Of a DNA stretch of 16,651 nucleotides, positions 7,581-15,298 are shown piece after piece. A model generated the notes under the pieces. That model ran no database searches, was not told the origin of the DNA, and was given only the letters and a program-made list of their open reading frames with translations. Source of the DNA: Marinosulfonomonas sp. PRT-SC04. Lineage in GTDB: Bacteria; Pseudomonadota; Alphaproteobacteria; Rhodobacterales; Rhodobacteraceae. The position numbers were made by a program, and so were the translations under genes. The stretch lies in assembly GCA_001321835.1 (NCBI GenBank), contig JPUR01000079.1:1-16651 (forward strand), in the 5' to 3' direction. Position 1 is the stretch's first letter; every line of letters begins with the position of its first letter.

Positions 7581-8791
7581 TGGCACGGGTATTTTTGGTG
7601 GTGATGGACAGTGTTGGCTGTGGTGGCGCGACGGATGCGCACATGTTTTCCAACGGTGAAGTGCCGGATACCGGCGCCAACACGCTGGCCCATATCGCGC
7701 GAGAATGTGCGGCGGGGCGGGCCAATGAGGGGCGCTGCGGGCCGCTGCATATGCCCAATTTAGCGGGCCTTGGATTGGGAGCTGCGGTGACGCTGGCCTC
7801 GGGGGCTGCGGTCCCTGGGTTGGAGGGTGAGCCAACTGGTTTGTGGGGCGCTGTCAGCGAGGTGTCGATGGGCAAGGACACCCCGTCGGGCCACTGGGAA
7901 TTGGCGGGTGTGCCGGTGCCGTGGGATTGGCATTTTTTCACCGATACAACGCACTCGTTCCCAGCCGATTTGATTAAGCAGGTGAAGCGGTTTTTCGGTG
8001 TGGATGGGGTGCTGGGAAATTGCCATGCTTCGGGCACCGCGATCATTGATGAGCTGGGCGCTGAGCATATCAAAACCGGTTGGCCGATCTGTTATACTTC
8101 GGCCGACAGCGTGTTTCAGATTGCCGCGCATGAGGAGGTGTTCGGGCTGCAACGGCTCTATGATCTGTGTGAGGCGCTGGCGCCGACCCTGCATGAAATG
8201 AATGTTGGGCGGGTGATTGCACGCCCGTTTACCGGCACTGAAACAGACGGGTTTATCCGCACTCCGAACCGGCATGATTACGCGATGGCACCGCCTGCGC
8301 CTACCTTGTGTGACTGGGTTCAAGATGCGGGGCGACATGTCTATGCGATTGGAAAGATTGGCGACATTTTCTCACGACAGGGTATCAATGAGGTGCGCAC
8401 AGGGCCGGACAAGGCGCTGATGGACCATCTGCTGGATTTGGCTGACACGGCGGTGGACGGCTCACTGACCTTTGCCAATTTTGTCGAATTCGACAGCCTG
8501 TTTGGCCACCGACGCGATGTGGCAGGCTATGCCAAGGCGCTGGAATGGTTTGATGCCTGCTTGCCAGAACTGTTGGGCAAAATGCGTCGTGATGATTTGA
8601 TTTTATTCACCGCTGATCATGGCAATGATCCGACTTGGGTGGGCGGCGATCACACCCGCGAACGGGTGCCGGTGATTGGATGTGGGCTTGGATTAAAGCC
8701 AATCGGCTTGAATGAATTTGTGGATGTGGCCGCCAGTGTTGCGGCGTATTTGGGCGTGCCAGCACAGGGCACAGGAAAGAGTTTTTTATGA
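7580..8791 (+). CDS. deoB: Phosphopentomutase
   Basis: The 403-residue protein interconverts (deoxy)ribose 1-phosphate and 5-phosphate, linking nucleoside breakdown to central carbon metabolism. It belongs to the alkaline-phosphatase fold. Manganese ligands and the phosphorylatable threonine are in place: D10 in VVMDSVG, T101 in GKDTPSGHWE, D305 and H310 in EFDSLFGHR, D346 and H347 in TADHGND, and H358 in GDHTRER. Length is in the usual range. The start codon overlaps the deoA stop by one base (TAATG), and its own stop overlaps the add start (ATGA), both signs of coupling. No deoC aldolase is in the window, so deoxyribose 5-phosphate must be cleaved by a gene elsewhere. Confidence 0.96.
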   Translation: MARVFLVVMDSVGCGGATDAHMFSNGEVPDTGANTLAHIARECAAGRANEGRCGPLHMPNLAGLGLGAAVTLASGAAVPGLEGEPTGLWGAVSEVSMGKDTPSGHWELAGVPVPWDWHFFTDTTHSFPADLIKQVKRFFGVDGVLGNCHASGTAIIDELGAEHIKTGWPICYTSADSVFQIAAHEEVFGLQRLYDLCEALAPTLHEMNVGRVIARPFTGTETDGFIRTPNRHDYAMAPPAPTLCDWVQDAGRHVYAIGKIGDIFSRQGINEVRTGPDKALMDHLLDLADTAVDGSLTFANFVEFDSLFGHRRDVAGYAKALEWFDACLPELLGKMRRDDLILFTADHGNDPTWVGGDHTRERVPVIGCGLGLKPIGLNEFVDVAASVAAYLGVPAQGTGKSFL

Positions 8792-9768
8792 GCATGAATG
8801 ACGTCGCAAAGATCGAGTTGCATCTGCATCTGGAGGGCGCGGCCCCGCCGGAGTTTATCCGCCGTTTGGCGCAGGAAAAACATGTGAATCTGACGGGGGT
8901 GTTTGATGGTAATGGGCATTATTCCTACAACGGATTTGTCGATTTTCTGAGGGTCTATGAGGCCGCAACCGAGGTTTTGAAAACCCCTGAGGATTTCCAT
9001 CGCCTGACTTTGGCGGTGTTAGAACAATCTGCTGCCAATGGAGTGATTTACACCGAGGCGTTCCTGTCGCCGGATTTCTGTGGTGGTCGCGATCTGGGGG
9101 CGTGGCGCGAATATCTGCACGCCATGCAAGAGGCCGCTGATATTGCCGAGGCCAAGCACGGGATTATCATGCGCGGCATCGTCACGCCGATCCGGCATTT
9201 TGGCCCCGATAAGGCCAAGGAAACCGCGCTTTGCGCTGCCGAGACCGCTGGCGACTGGATTGTTGGCTTGGGGATTGGTGGGGATGAGGCGGCGGGCGAG
9301 CCGGCCGATTTCGCCTATGCCTTTGACATGGCGCGCGAGGCCGGTCTGCGGCTGACGGCGCATGCCGGTGAATTTGGCGGGCCGCAATCTGTGCGCGATG
9401 CGATCAATGATTTGAAGGTCGAACGTATCGGCCACGGGGTGCGGGCGATTGAGGATATGGCACTGGTCGAGGAATTGGCGGCGCGCCAGATCGTGCTTGA
9501 GGTTTGCCCCGGCTCCAATATTGCGCTGGGTCTATACTCTGATTTGGCGGCGCATCCGATCGCCAGATTGCGCGATGCGGGTGTGCTGGTGACAATTTCC
9601 ACCGATGATCCGCCATTTTTCCATACCACGATGAATAGTGAATATAACAACCTCGCGCAGGCTTTCGCTTGGGACAAAGATGTGTTCAAAGAGATCAACA
9701 TAACCGCTGCCAACGCCGCTTTTTGCGACCAAACCACGCGCAAAGCGCTGCTAGCCAAACTGGAGTAA
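8788..9768 (+). CDS. add: Adenosine deaminase
   Basis: The 326-residue protein hydrolyses adenosine or deoxyadenosine to the inosine form. It has the amidohydrolase zinc site: H12 and H14 in HLHLEGA, H192 and E195 in HAGE, H216 in RIGHGVR, and D273 and D274 in STDDPPFF. The ATG at 8788 overlaps the deoB stop (ATGA). A second ATG two codons later (8794) could also be used. Length is slightly short but normal for the bacterial class. The HAGE and RIGHGVR surroundings favour adenosine deaminase over the related adenine deaminase, though the two are easily confused. It is the only purine enzyme of this operon, and no purine nucleoside phosphorylase is present here. Confidence 0.9.
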   Translation: MSMNDVAKIELHLHLEGAAPPEFIRRLAQEKHVNLTGVFDGNGHYSYNGFVDFLRVYEAATEVLKTPEDFHRLTLAVLEQSAANGVIYTEAFLSPDFCGGRDLGAWREYLHAMQEAADIAEAKHGIIMRGIVTPIRHFGPDKAKETALCAAETAGDWIVGLGIGGDEAAGEPADFAYAFDMAREAGLRLTAHAGEFGGPQSVRDAINDLKVERIGHGVRAIEDMALVEELAARQIVLEVCPGSNIALGLYSDLAAHPIARLRDAGVLVTISTDDPPFFHTTMNSEYNNLAQAFAWDKDVFKEINITAANAAFCDQTTRKALLAKLE

Positions 9769-9771
9769 CCC

Positions 9772-10404
9772 ATGAGCGAACATCTGACCGTCGTATCCCA
9801 CCCTTTGGTTTTGCATAAACTGTCGCTGATGCGTGAAAAGACCACATCCACGGCGGTGTTTCGCCAGCTTTTGCGCGAGATTAGCCAACTTTTGGCCTAT
9901 GAGGTCACCCGCGATCTGGAGATGACCACCAAGCTGATCGAGACGCCGATGCAGGAGATGGATGCGCCGGTTCTGGCGGGTAAAAAGCTGGCGCTGATTT
10001 CGATTTTACGGGCTGGAAACGGTCTTTTGGATGGGGTACATGATTTGATCCCGTCGGCGCGGGTCGGCTTTATCGGGCTGTTCCGTGACGAAGAAACCCT
10101 GCAGCCGGTGCAGTATTATTTCAAAGTGCCAACGGAGCTGGATCAACGTTTGGTGATCGCGGTGGATCCGATGTTGGCAACCGGAAATTCCGCGGTCGCA
10201 GCGATTGATCTGCTCAAGGAAGCCGGGGCTACAAATATCAAATTCATGTGCCTGCTCGCTGCTCCCGAAGGTGTGGCCCGAATGAAAGAAGCGCATCCGG
10301 ATGTGTCGATTGTCACCGCCGCTGTGGATGAAAAGCTGAATGAGCATGGGTATATTGTTCCAGGGCTAGGGGATGCAGGTGACCGGATGTTCGGCACCAA
10401 ATAG
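9772..10404 (+). CDS. upp: Uracil phosphoribosyltransferase
   Basis: The 210-residue protein joins uracil and PRPP to make UMP and pyrophosphate, recovering uracil released by deaminase and phosphorylase activity. The PRPP-binding loop [11 protein letters not shown] (131-141) and the C-terminal uracil-binding stretch [13 protein letters not shown] (193-205) are clear, and [11 protein letters not shown] (78-88) is typical. Length is standard. The ATG is 3 bases after the add stop, and GGAG (9762-9765) lies at the end of add. It is the last gene of the cdd-deoA-deoB-add-upp cluster. No obvious terminator follows, so some transcription may continue into the frameshifted gene at 10471. Confidence 0.96.
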   Translation: MSEHLTVVSHPLVLHKLSLMREKTTSTAVFRQLLREISQLLAYEVTRDLEMTTKLIETPMQEMDAPVLAGKKLALISILRAGNGLLDGVHDLIPSARVGFIGLFRDEETLQPVQYYFKVPTELDQRLVIAVDPMLATGNSAVAAIDLLKEAGATNIKFMCLLAAPEGVARMKEAHPDVSIVTAAVDEKLNEHGYIVPGLGDAGDRMFGTK

Positions 10405-10416
10405 GCCAACAATAGC

Positions 10417-10445
10417 TTTACAAACTAGGGATTGTCTTGCATATT
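10417..10445 (+). promoter_or_regulatory. Possible promoter of the secreted-protein gene
   Basis: TTTACA (10417-10422) and CATATT (10440-10445) are separated by 17 bases, giving a start near 10452 and a leader of about 19 bases. A perfect 16-bp palindrome (10447-10462) would then cover the start site, where a bound regulator would repress. The match is by eye and only moderate. Confidence 0.3.
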
Positions 10446-10474
10446 GCCACAATATATTGTGGGGTGGCATATGC
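10439..10474 (+). promoter_or_regulatory. Palindrome and alternative start-codon hairpin
   Basis: Two overlapping structures are visible. CCACAATATATTGTGG (10447-10462) is a perfect palindrome and a possible operator. In RNA read through from upstream, GCAUAUUGCCAC (10439-10450) can pair with GUGGCAUAUGC (10464-10474). That makes 11 base pairs with one bulged U, around a 13-base loop. This second stem includes the AUG at 10471. If transcription starts at about 10452, the hairpin cannot form and the palindrome would act only at the DNA level. Confidence 0.45.
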
Positions 10475-11371
10475 GTATTTCTAAATTATTTGCAGCAGTT
10501 GCGGTGTTGGCCAGCGTCAGTGTCGGGGCGGTCAACGCTAAATCATTGCGCAATGCAGGCATCCCAGCCGAGTTTCCCACCCAGCAGTTATAATGGCAAG
10601 CAATATGTCGACAGCAAGGGCTGTGTTTTCATTCGCGCGGGCATCAGTGGCAATGTAACTTGGGTGCCGCGGGTGTCGCGCAGCCGGCAGCAGGTTTGCC
10701 GTCAAGCCCCAACCTTTGCCAACGCCCCGAAGCCGAGTGTGCCAACCGTGGCTGATGCCGTGCCAGCCGTTCTTAAACCGGCGCCCAAGCGTGTCGTGGT
10801 GCCAAAACCTGTGGTCAGAACCGCCGCCATGCCCGTGGTTCGCGCCGCGGTTCAAAAGCCAAGACGTGTGGTGCGCAGGGTTGTCAAAGCCGCTGTTGTT
10901 GTCGTGCCGAAAACCGGCCCTGAAAAAACCGTGCCCAATATTGTCCGCCGTGTCCAAGTCCGCTGTAAAAGTCTGCGTACTGGCCGGGTTGTGCGCTGCA
11001 GTCCGCAGGCCCTTGACCCAACGGGCGGTTATGTGATCGCGCAGGAGCCGCGCGCGCAAATCCGCCGTGGGGCCGTTGCCAAGCCAATGCGGGCCGCCGT
11101 GGCGGTGGTGTCGATGGCAACGCTGAACGCCAGATCAGGCCAACGGGTTGTGCTGATTATTCAGCCGCTCGAACCACCGGCAGGCTATGCTGCGGTCTGG
11201 AAGGGCGGACGGCTAAATCCGAACCGTGCTAGGGGCACGGCGGCTGGAAAAGCCCAGATGGAGATGGTTTGGAGCAACACGGTTCCGCGCCGTTTGGTGG
11301 CGGTCGCAATCAATCAAGATACCCGCCGCCGGATTTTGACTCGGGTGCCGCGCACCAACAAAGGCCCGTGA
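10471..11371 (+). pseudogene. Secreted Rhodobacteraceae-type protein interrupted by a +1 frameshift
   Basis: Frame 1 from the ATG at 10471 encodes a clear signal peptide (MRISKLFAAVAVLASVSVGA, then VNA as a likely cleavage site). It continues as KSLRNAGIPAEF and stops at 10591-10593 after 40 codons. Frame 2 continues the protein from PPSSYNGKQYVDSKGC at 10577 to a TGA at 11371. Dropping one C from CCC at 10576-10578 joins them into a 299-residue product. The body is basic and rich in Pro, Val and Ala (about residues 85-150). It then has a conserved-looking part with PPAGYAAVWKGGRLNPN and WSNTVPRRLV. These features recall a family common in Roseobacters, sometimes annotated with a SPOR domain, but I see no clear SPOR domain. 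It may be a decayed gene, a sequencing error in a C-run, or programmed frameshifting. Confidence 0.75.
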
Positions 11372-11447
11372 TCTGACTATCGCGTCAACGAAGGCCGCGC
11401 CGATCTCTTGATCGAGAATTTAGTCCGCGGATCGCTGTGAAAACACT

Positions 11448-11478
11448 AAAGGCTTTGCATATGTTGCGGGGCCTTTTT
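11448..11478. terminator. Rho-independent terminator between convergent genes
   Basis: AAAGGC (11448-11453) pairs with GCCTTT (11471-11476). Inside it, TTT faces GGG as three G-U wobbles, then GCA pairs with TGC around TATGT. Five Ts end the plus-strand copy. It closes the plus-strand gene ending at 11371. It also overlaps the stop codon of the minus-strand gene at 11477, and the reverse copy could end that gene's transcript, though with a poorer U-tail. Confidence 0.75.
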
Positions 11479-12514
11479 AATCTTCGCAGATGCTTTGCAG
11501 GTTGATCCATTGCTCGTCCGTCAACAGCGGTATGGCGGCAAGACTGGCAAAGGGGTCGGCCTCGATCAGCTCGAGCGTGGTCTCGCCGGTGGGGTCAACA
11601 CCGTAGGCATAGGGCGTCGATCGGGTGTTGGCGGCCAAAAATTTCAGCAACAACTCTTGCGGATCAATGGCGGGCTGCGGGCTGGTCAAAAGATGCTCGG
11701 CGTAGCTGGATAAATCCGCATCCGAGATTTTGCCGGTGGTCAGTAATGTGAAGGTTGAGCGCAGGCCCAAGGTGCGCAGCAACGGCTCAAGCGGATCGCG
11801 CTTTTGCGCCCGAAATTGTTCGGCAATGATATAGCCGGCGGCCACATCGGGTTCTTCAAAATCCTCAAACAGCTCGTGGTTCAACAAGATGAAACCACCG
11901 GGTAAATGGGTGGCATGTGTAACCCCAGATGGCAGGACAATCAGTTTTGGCGGGCTGCTCGCATCAAGTCTGAGCGCCAATGTATCAAGCGCGCGGCTGC
12001 CATAGGTGCTGGTGCAGGCTTGGCCGGAAATGCGTTTGATATTGTTGACAATGGATTGGCCGATCTCCAGCCGTTTGGCGGTTGGAATAACTGAAACAGT
12101 GTGGCGCACCAAAGCATTTGGCAGCCAAAAAACCGACAGCGCTACGGTTGCGGTCATGAGCCCGCCAAGCAAGCCCCAGCGCAAACGGCCGGGTTTTGGA
12201 CGTTGGCGGTTGATCGCGGCACGAATTTTCTCGATGGCGTCGATCATCGCGTCATCGTCTATTTCGAGGGTCTCGCCGGCCTCCTTATCGGGGCTGTAAA
12301 TGGCGGGACGTTTGCCTGCATTTTGACGCCGGATTGCCGCCATCGCCCAATGGGCCAGCGGCTTGTCGTTTTGGTCAGACAGAACAATTGTGGCATTGCC
12401 GAACGAGACAATCACCTCGCGCCGTTTTGCATCGGCATCGGGGTTCTCGGCGTCTGGCAAGACGCGCCACAGACCTGAAGATTCAAGCCGGTCATATTCT
12501 GCTAGGGCGGTCAT
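11477..12514 (-). CDS. Membrane-anchored protein with degenerate M48-peptidase-like region
   Basis: The 345-residue protein has a cytoplasmic-looking N-terminal half, then one transmembrane segment (about 112-136, LLGGLMTATVALSVFWLP, preceded by RPKPGRLR), then a larger C-terminal domain. By the positive-inside rule that domain is probably periplasmic. It contains HLPGGFILLNHELFED (203-218) and EPDVAAGYIIAEQFRA (221-236). This layout resembles M48 metallopeptidases, in which LPGG...is followed by ELAAVLGHEIGH. Here the HExxH zinc motif is absent, so it should not be an active peptidase of that type. This relationship is inference. The ATG at 12514 has only a weak ribosome-binding site, but a plausible promoter lies upstream. 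No function is assigned. Confidence 0.75.
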   Translation of the reverse strand: MTALAEYDRLESSGLWRVLPDAENPDADAKRREVIVSFGNATIVLSDQNDKPLAHWAMAAIRRQNAGKRPAIYSPDKEAGETLEIDDDAMIDAIEKIRAAINRQRPKPGRLRWGLLGGLMTATVALSVFWLPNALVRHTVSVIPTAKRLEIGQSIVNNIKRISGQACTSTYGSRALDTLALRLDASSPPKLIVLPSGVTHATHLPGGFILLNHELFEDFEEPDVAAGYIIAEQFRAQKRDPLEPLLRTLGLRSTFTLLTTGKISDADLSSYAEHLLTSPQPAIDPQELLLKFLAANTRSTPYAYGVDPTGETTLELIEADPFASLAAIPLLTDEQWINLQSICED

Positions 12515-12557
12515 TTTCTGATGTGGGCCTGCTCAATTGCCGCGTTGAATTGACGCC

Positions 12558-12586
12558 ATGATAGCGCAACAGAAGTCCCCTGCCAA
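12558..12586 (-). promoter_or_regulatory. Possible promoter of the membrane protein gene
   Basis: On the minus strand, TTGGCA (12586-12581) and TATCAT (12563-12558) have an ideal 17-base spacer, with a start near 12551 and a leader of about 37 bases. The -35 box lies inside the 5' arm (plus-strand view) of the hairpin at 12577-12617, so terminator and promoter are interlocked. Confidence 0.45.
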
Positions 12587-12617
12587 TCCGGTTGCGAAAC
12601 CGGGGGATAGGCAGGGG
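12577..12617 (-). terminator. Strong hairpin after the acyl-CoA ligase gene, likely terminator
   Basis: CCCCTGCC (12577-12584) pairs with GGCAGGGG (12610-12617). Inside, CCGGTT and AACCGG close a GCGA tetraloop in plus-strand reading. On the minus strand it lies 23 bases after the ligase stop and is followed by ACTTCTGTTG, which is only weakly U-rich. Termination is therefore plausible but may be partial or factor-dependent. It could instead stabilise the 3' end of the ligase mRNA. Confidence 0.5.
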
Positions 12618-12640
12618 AGATTGGGAAATGTCGTTGCTAC

Positions 12641-14269
12641 TTAACTGTCTTTTTTGGCTATTTCTCGCAGCTCAAATTTCTGGATTTTACCGGTCGCGGT
12701 TTTTGGCAATTCGGTGAACACCACCTGTTTCGGGGTTTTAAAACCGGCCAGACGCGCTCGCACAAAAGCGATGATTTCGGCCTCGGTGGCGGATGCCCCG
12801 TCCTTTAGTTCAATGAAGGCACAAGGCACTTCGCCCCATTTTCCGTCGGGCTTGGCCACCACCGCGCAAAGGCTGACGGCCGCATGGTGCATGATCGCGG
12901 CCTCGACCTCGACTGAGGAGATGTTTTCACCGCCAGAGATGATGATGTCTTTGGCCCGATCCGAAATCTGGAAATAGCTGTCAGGGTGTTGCACCGCAAT
13001 ATCGCCGGAGTGGAAATACCCACCGGCAAAGGCCTCTCGGGTGGCATCAGGGTTCTTTAGATAGCCCTTCATCACTGAATTTCCACGCAGCATGATTTCG
13101 CCTTGGCTGACCCCATCCATCGGGATTTGGCGCATCTCGGCATCCATCACTGTGACATCATCCATCATCGGCGAGGCCACACCTTGGCGGGCCTTGATGG
13201 CGATTTTATCGTCCTCGGGCAGGGTGCCCCATTCGGCCTCGTTCCAGTAACATTCGGTGACGTGGCCATAGGTTTCGGTCAGCCCGTAAACATGCATTAC
13301 ATCAAAGCCGCAGGCCTCGATTTTTTTCAGGATCGCGGGGGCAGGGGGCGCGCCTGCGGTCAGCAGACTGACGCGGTGATCAAACGGTGTGCGGTCTTCT
13401 TCGGGGGCGTTGACGATCATGTTCAGCACAATCGGTGCGCCACCGAAATGGGTGATTTTCTCAGCGCTGATGGTTTTGAAAATGGCCTTGGCAGTGACGT
13501 CGCGGACGCAATGGATGGTGCCGCCGATCAGGGGCATCAACCACGTGTGGCACCAGCCATTGCAGTGAAACAGCGGTACGATTCCCAGATAGCTTGGGTG
13601 TAGGATCAACTGCCAACTGACCACCATGCCCATCACTTGAAGATAGGCGCCGCGGTGATGATAGACCACACCTTTGGGCCGGCCTGTGGTGCCGGAGGTG
13701 TAGTTCAGCGTGATGCTTTCCCACTCGTCTTGCGGCATCACCCAAGGGAAATTGACATCGCCTTTGGCCAGCAGATCCTCGTATTCGGGATAGCGGCCGG
13801 TGGCGGGGTGGCCGGCTTGTGGATCAGCCACCTCGATGATTTGCGGCGGGGTGTCTGTTAGGGCCGCAGCAGCTTCGGCCAAGGCCAAGAACTGGGTGTC
13901 GACCAGCACAATTTTTGCGCCACCATGACCAAAGATATAGGCGACGGTATCAGGATCAAGCCGGATGTTGATGGTGTTCAGGATCGCACCGGTGGCGGGC
14001 ACGGCAAAATGCGCTTCGACTTGGGCGGGGATGTTTGGCAGCAGGGTGGAAACCACATCGCCAGATTGTACGCCAAGGGTGGTCAAGGCCGAGGCAAACT
14101 GCGAAATGCGGTCGCGGTATTGGCGGTAGGTGTAGCGAATGTCGCCGTAAACCAGTGCCTCAAAATTTGGATAAACCTGAGCCGCACGCCGCAGGTGGGT
14201 GAGCGGGGTCAGCGGCACAAAGTTGGCCGTGCATTTGTCCAGTCCGGTTTCGTCAGATAGCCAGCCCAT
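12641..14269 (-). CDS. AMP-forming acyl-CoA ligase, DmdB-like (3-methylmercaptopropionate or medium-chain acid)
   Basis: The 542-residue protein activates a carboxylate to its CoA thioester through an acyl-adenylate. Motifs are the ATP loop YTSGTTGRPKG (190-200), PLFHCNGWCHTW (232-243), GLTETYGHVTE (329-339), SGD (421-423), DRAKDIIISGGENIS (437-451) and the catalytic lysine K528 in PKTATGK. The overall pattern matches the Roseobacter ligases that include DmdB of the DMSP demethylation pathway. The same subfamily also holds medium-chain acyl-CoA synthetases, and no dmdC or dmdD gene is adjacent, so the substrate is open. The ATG at 14269 is preceded by AGGGAGGA at good spacing. The gene is divergent from the sulfotransferase gene, and two TTTGC elements lie about 50 bases upstream. 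Confidence 0.88.
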   Translation of the reverse strand: MGWLSDETGLDKCTANFVPLTPLTHLRRAAQVYPNFEALVYGDIRYTYRQYRDRISQFASALTTLGVQSGDVVSTLLPNIPAQVEAHFAVPATGAILNTINIRLDPDTVAYIFGHGGAKIVLVDTQFLALAEAAAALTDTPPQIIEVADPQAGHPATGRYPEYEDLLAKGDVNFPWVMPQDEWESITLNYTSGTTGRPKGVVYHHRGAYLQVMGMVVSWQLILHPSYLGIVPLFHCNGWCHTWLMPLIGGTIHCVRDVTAKAIFKTISAEKITHFGGAPIVLNMIVNAPEEDRTPFDHRVSLLTAGAPPAPAILKKIEACGFDVMHVYGLTETYGHVTECYWNEAEWGTLPEDDKIAIKARQGVASPMMDDVTVMDAEMRQIPMDGVSQGEIMLRGNSVMKGYLKNPDATREAFAGGYFHSGDIAVQHPDSYFQISDRAKDIIISGGENISSVEVEAAIMHHAAVSLCAVVAKPDGKWGEVPCAFIELKDGASATEAEIIAFVRARLAGFKTPKQVVFTELPKTATGKIQKFELREIAKKDS

Positions 14270-14315
14270 CGTATCCTCCCTGATGTGGTGTCGCGGGATA
14301 ATGTATATGTTCGGG

Positions 14316-14326
14316 GCAAATGCAAA
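14316..14326 (-). promoter_or_regulatory. Paired TTTGC elements upstream of the acyl-CoA ligase
   Basis: On the minus strand CTTTGCATTTGCC carries two TTTGC elements 6 bases apart, about 50 bases before the ligase ATG. They resemble the arrays before prpE and maeB, but the spacing differs and only two copies occur. A weak promoter (TTGCAT, then CATTAT 16 bases on) overlaps them. Confidence 0.25.
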
Positions 14327-14387
14327 GGCTATTCATTCGGTCGGCGATTTTAATGTGCAAGCCGCGCCGCATCAGTTAGCAATGGGC

Positions 14388-15035
14388 ATGATTATTTCGC
14401 ACGGACGCCAGTATATATTTACCCATATTCCTAAAACCGGCGGCACCGCCCTGACCTTGGCGTTGGAGGGGCGGGCGATGAAGGATGACATCCTGATTGG
14501 TGACACCCCAAAGGCGGTTAAACGGCGGAAGCGTTTGAAGGGGTTGCAAAGCTCGGGGCGGTTGTGGAAGCACTCGCGTCTGACCGATATTTACGGGCTG
14601 GTGACACAAGAGCAGGTTGAGCAGTTCTTTGTCTTTACGTTGGTGCGCAACCCGTGGAACCGGATGGTGAGCTATTATCATTGGCTGCGCGAGCAGAGCT
14701 TTGATCACCCTGCTGTGGGCTTGGCTCAGCGGTTGGATTTTAGCGAATTTGTGAATGATGCGCACACCAAAACGGTGATGCGCGCCTCGCCCTATGGGCT
14801 GTATTTGCAAGATCGCGGCGGGATTGAGCGCTGTGATTTATTTATCCGGCTGGAACATCTGGCGCAGGATATTGCCCCGCTTGAGGCGCATTTGGGGTTT
14901 TCATTGGGAAACATTCCCGTTGCCAATGCCAGTCCGCGTGTGGCTGACTACCGGACCTACTATACGGATGCCGATGCTGCGTGCATTGCGGATGTTTGCC
15001 GCGAGGATATCGCCCGGTTCGGCTATTCCTTCTGA
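14388..15035 (+). CDS. Small sulfotransferase-family protein
   Basis: The 215-residue protein has the two PAPS-binding signatures of sulfotransferases. The 5'-phosphosulfate loop is THIPKTGGTALTLA (12-25), and the 3'-phosphate region is TLVRNPWNRMVSYYHW (84-99). The C-terminal ADYRTYYTDADAACIADVCR and DIARFGYSF are typical of the bacterial Sulfotransfer_2 type. It should transfer sulfate from PAPS to a hydroxyl or amino group. The acceptor is unknown, and a glycan or lipid is likely. The start is uncertain. ATG at 14388 gives MIISHGRQYIFTHIPK, which fits the family, and ATG at 14382 adds two residues. Neither has a good ribosome-binding site. Longer in-frame extension back to 14199 overlaps the divergent ligase gene and is unlikely. 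No PAPS-synthesis genes are near. Confidence 0.85.
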   Translation: MIISHGRQYIFTHIPKTGGTALTLALEGRAMKDDILIGDTPKAVKRRKRLKGLQSSGRLWKHSRLTDIYGLVTQEQVEQFFVFTLVRNPWNRMVSYYHWLREQSFDHPAVGLAQRLDFSEFVNDAHTKTVMRASPYGLYLQDRGGIERCDLFIRLEHLAQDIAPLEAHLGFSLGNIPVANASPRVADYRTYYTDADAACIADVCREDIARFGYSF

Positions 15036-15112
15036 GCCGACGGCCAAATGTTTCTGATTCGTATTGCTGCCTGAATGCGGTGAAATCATGGGTTTGAACG
15101 GATCATAGTTTC

Positions 15113-15145
15113 TATAATATTAACGATTGTTATCAAGTCGTTAAT
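15113..15145 (+). promoter_or_regulatory. Consensus -10 box with adjacent inverted repeat upstream of the first Hint-like gene
   Basis: A perfect TATAAT (15113-15118) is followed at once by ATTAACGA (15119-15126) and its complement TCGTTAAT (15138-15145), 11 bases apart. This puts an operator-like dyad over the expected start site near 15125. The best -35 candidate, TTGAAC (15094-15099), is only 13 bases away, so an activator or extended element may be needed. The leader to the gene at 15299 would be about 170 bases and shows no convincing small gene. The gap 15036-15298 otherwise holds nothing I recognise. Confidence 0.45.
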
Positions 15146-15298
15146 GAAAATGTCCAAAAGGTCATGATTGCGGTAAATGGCGAAACGGTGCCTTTGGTTT
15201 GCCCTATATATGACGAAAATACGGCAAATTGTTGCGCGTTTCTTGTTCCATCGCCCCGATGGGCAATGATGCAACGCAACACGGAACTGGAGATTGAA

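Noticed and set aside
6734..7750. 338-codon minus-strand open frame opposite deoA and deoB
   Set aside because: It spans two conserved genes in the antisense direction. Its Ser/Arg/Pro/Ala-rich, low-information sequence is typical of a GC-rich shadow frame.
14271..14309. TATCC/GGATA pairing near the ligase ribosome-binding site
   Set aside because: Only 5 pairs with a long loop, unlike the strong stem before prpE, so probably chance.
14199..14387. Longer N-terminus for the sulfotransferase
   Set aside because: It overlaps the start of the divergent ligase gene, has no ribosome-binding site, and adds about 63 residues before the PAPS-binding loop, which normally sits near the N-terminus.
15164..15298. 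Upstream start for the first Hint-like gene or a separate small gene
   Set aside because: The frame is open, but no ribosome-binding site precedes the upstream ATG, whereas GGAG lies at ideal distance before 15299.
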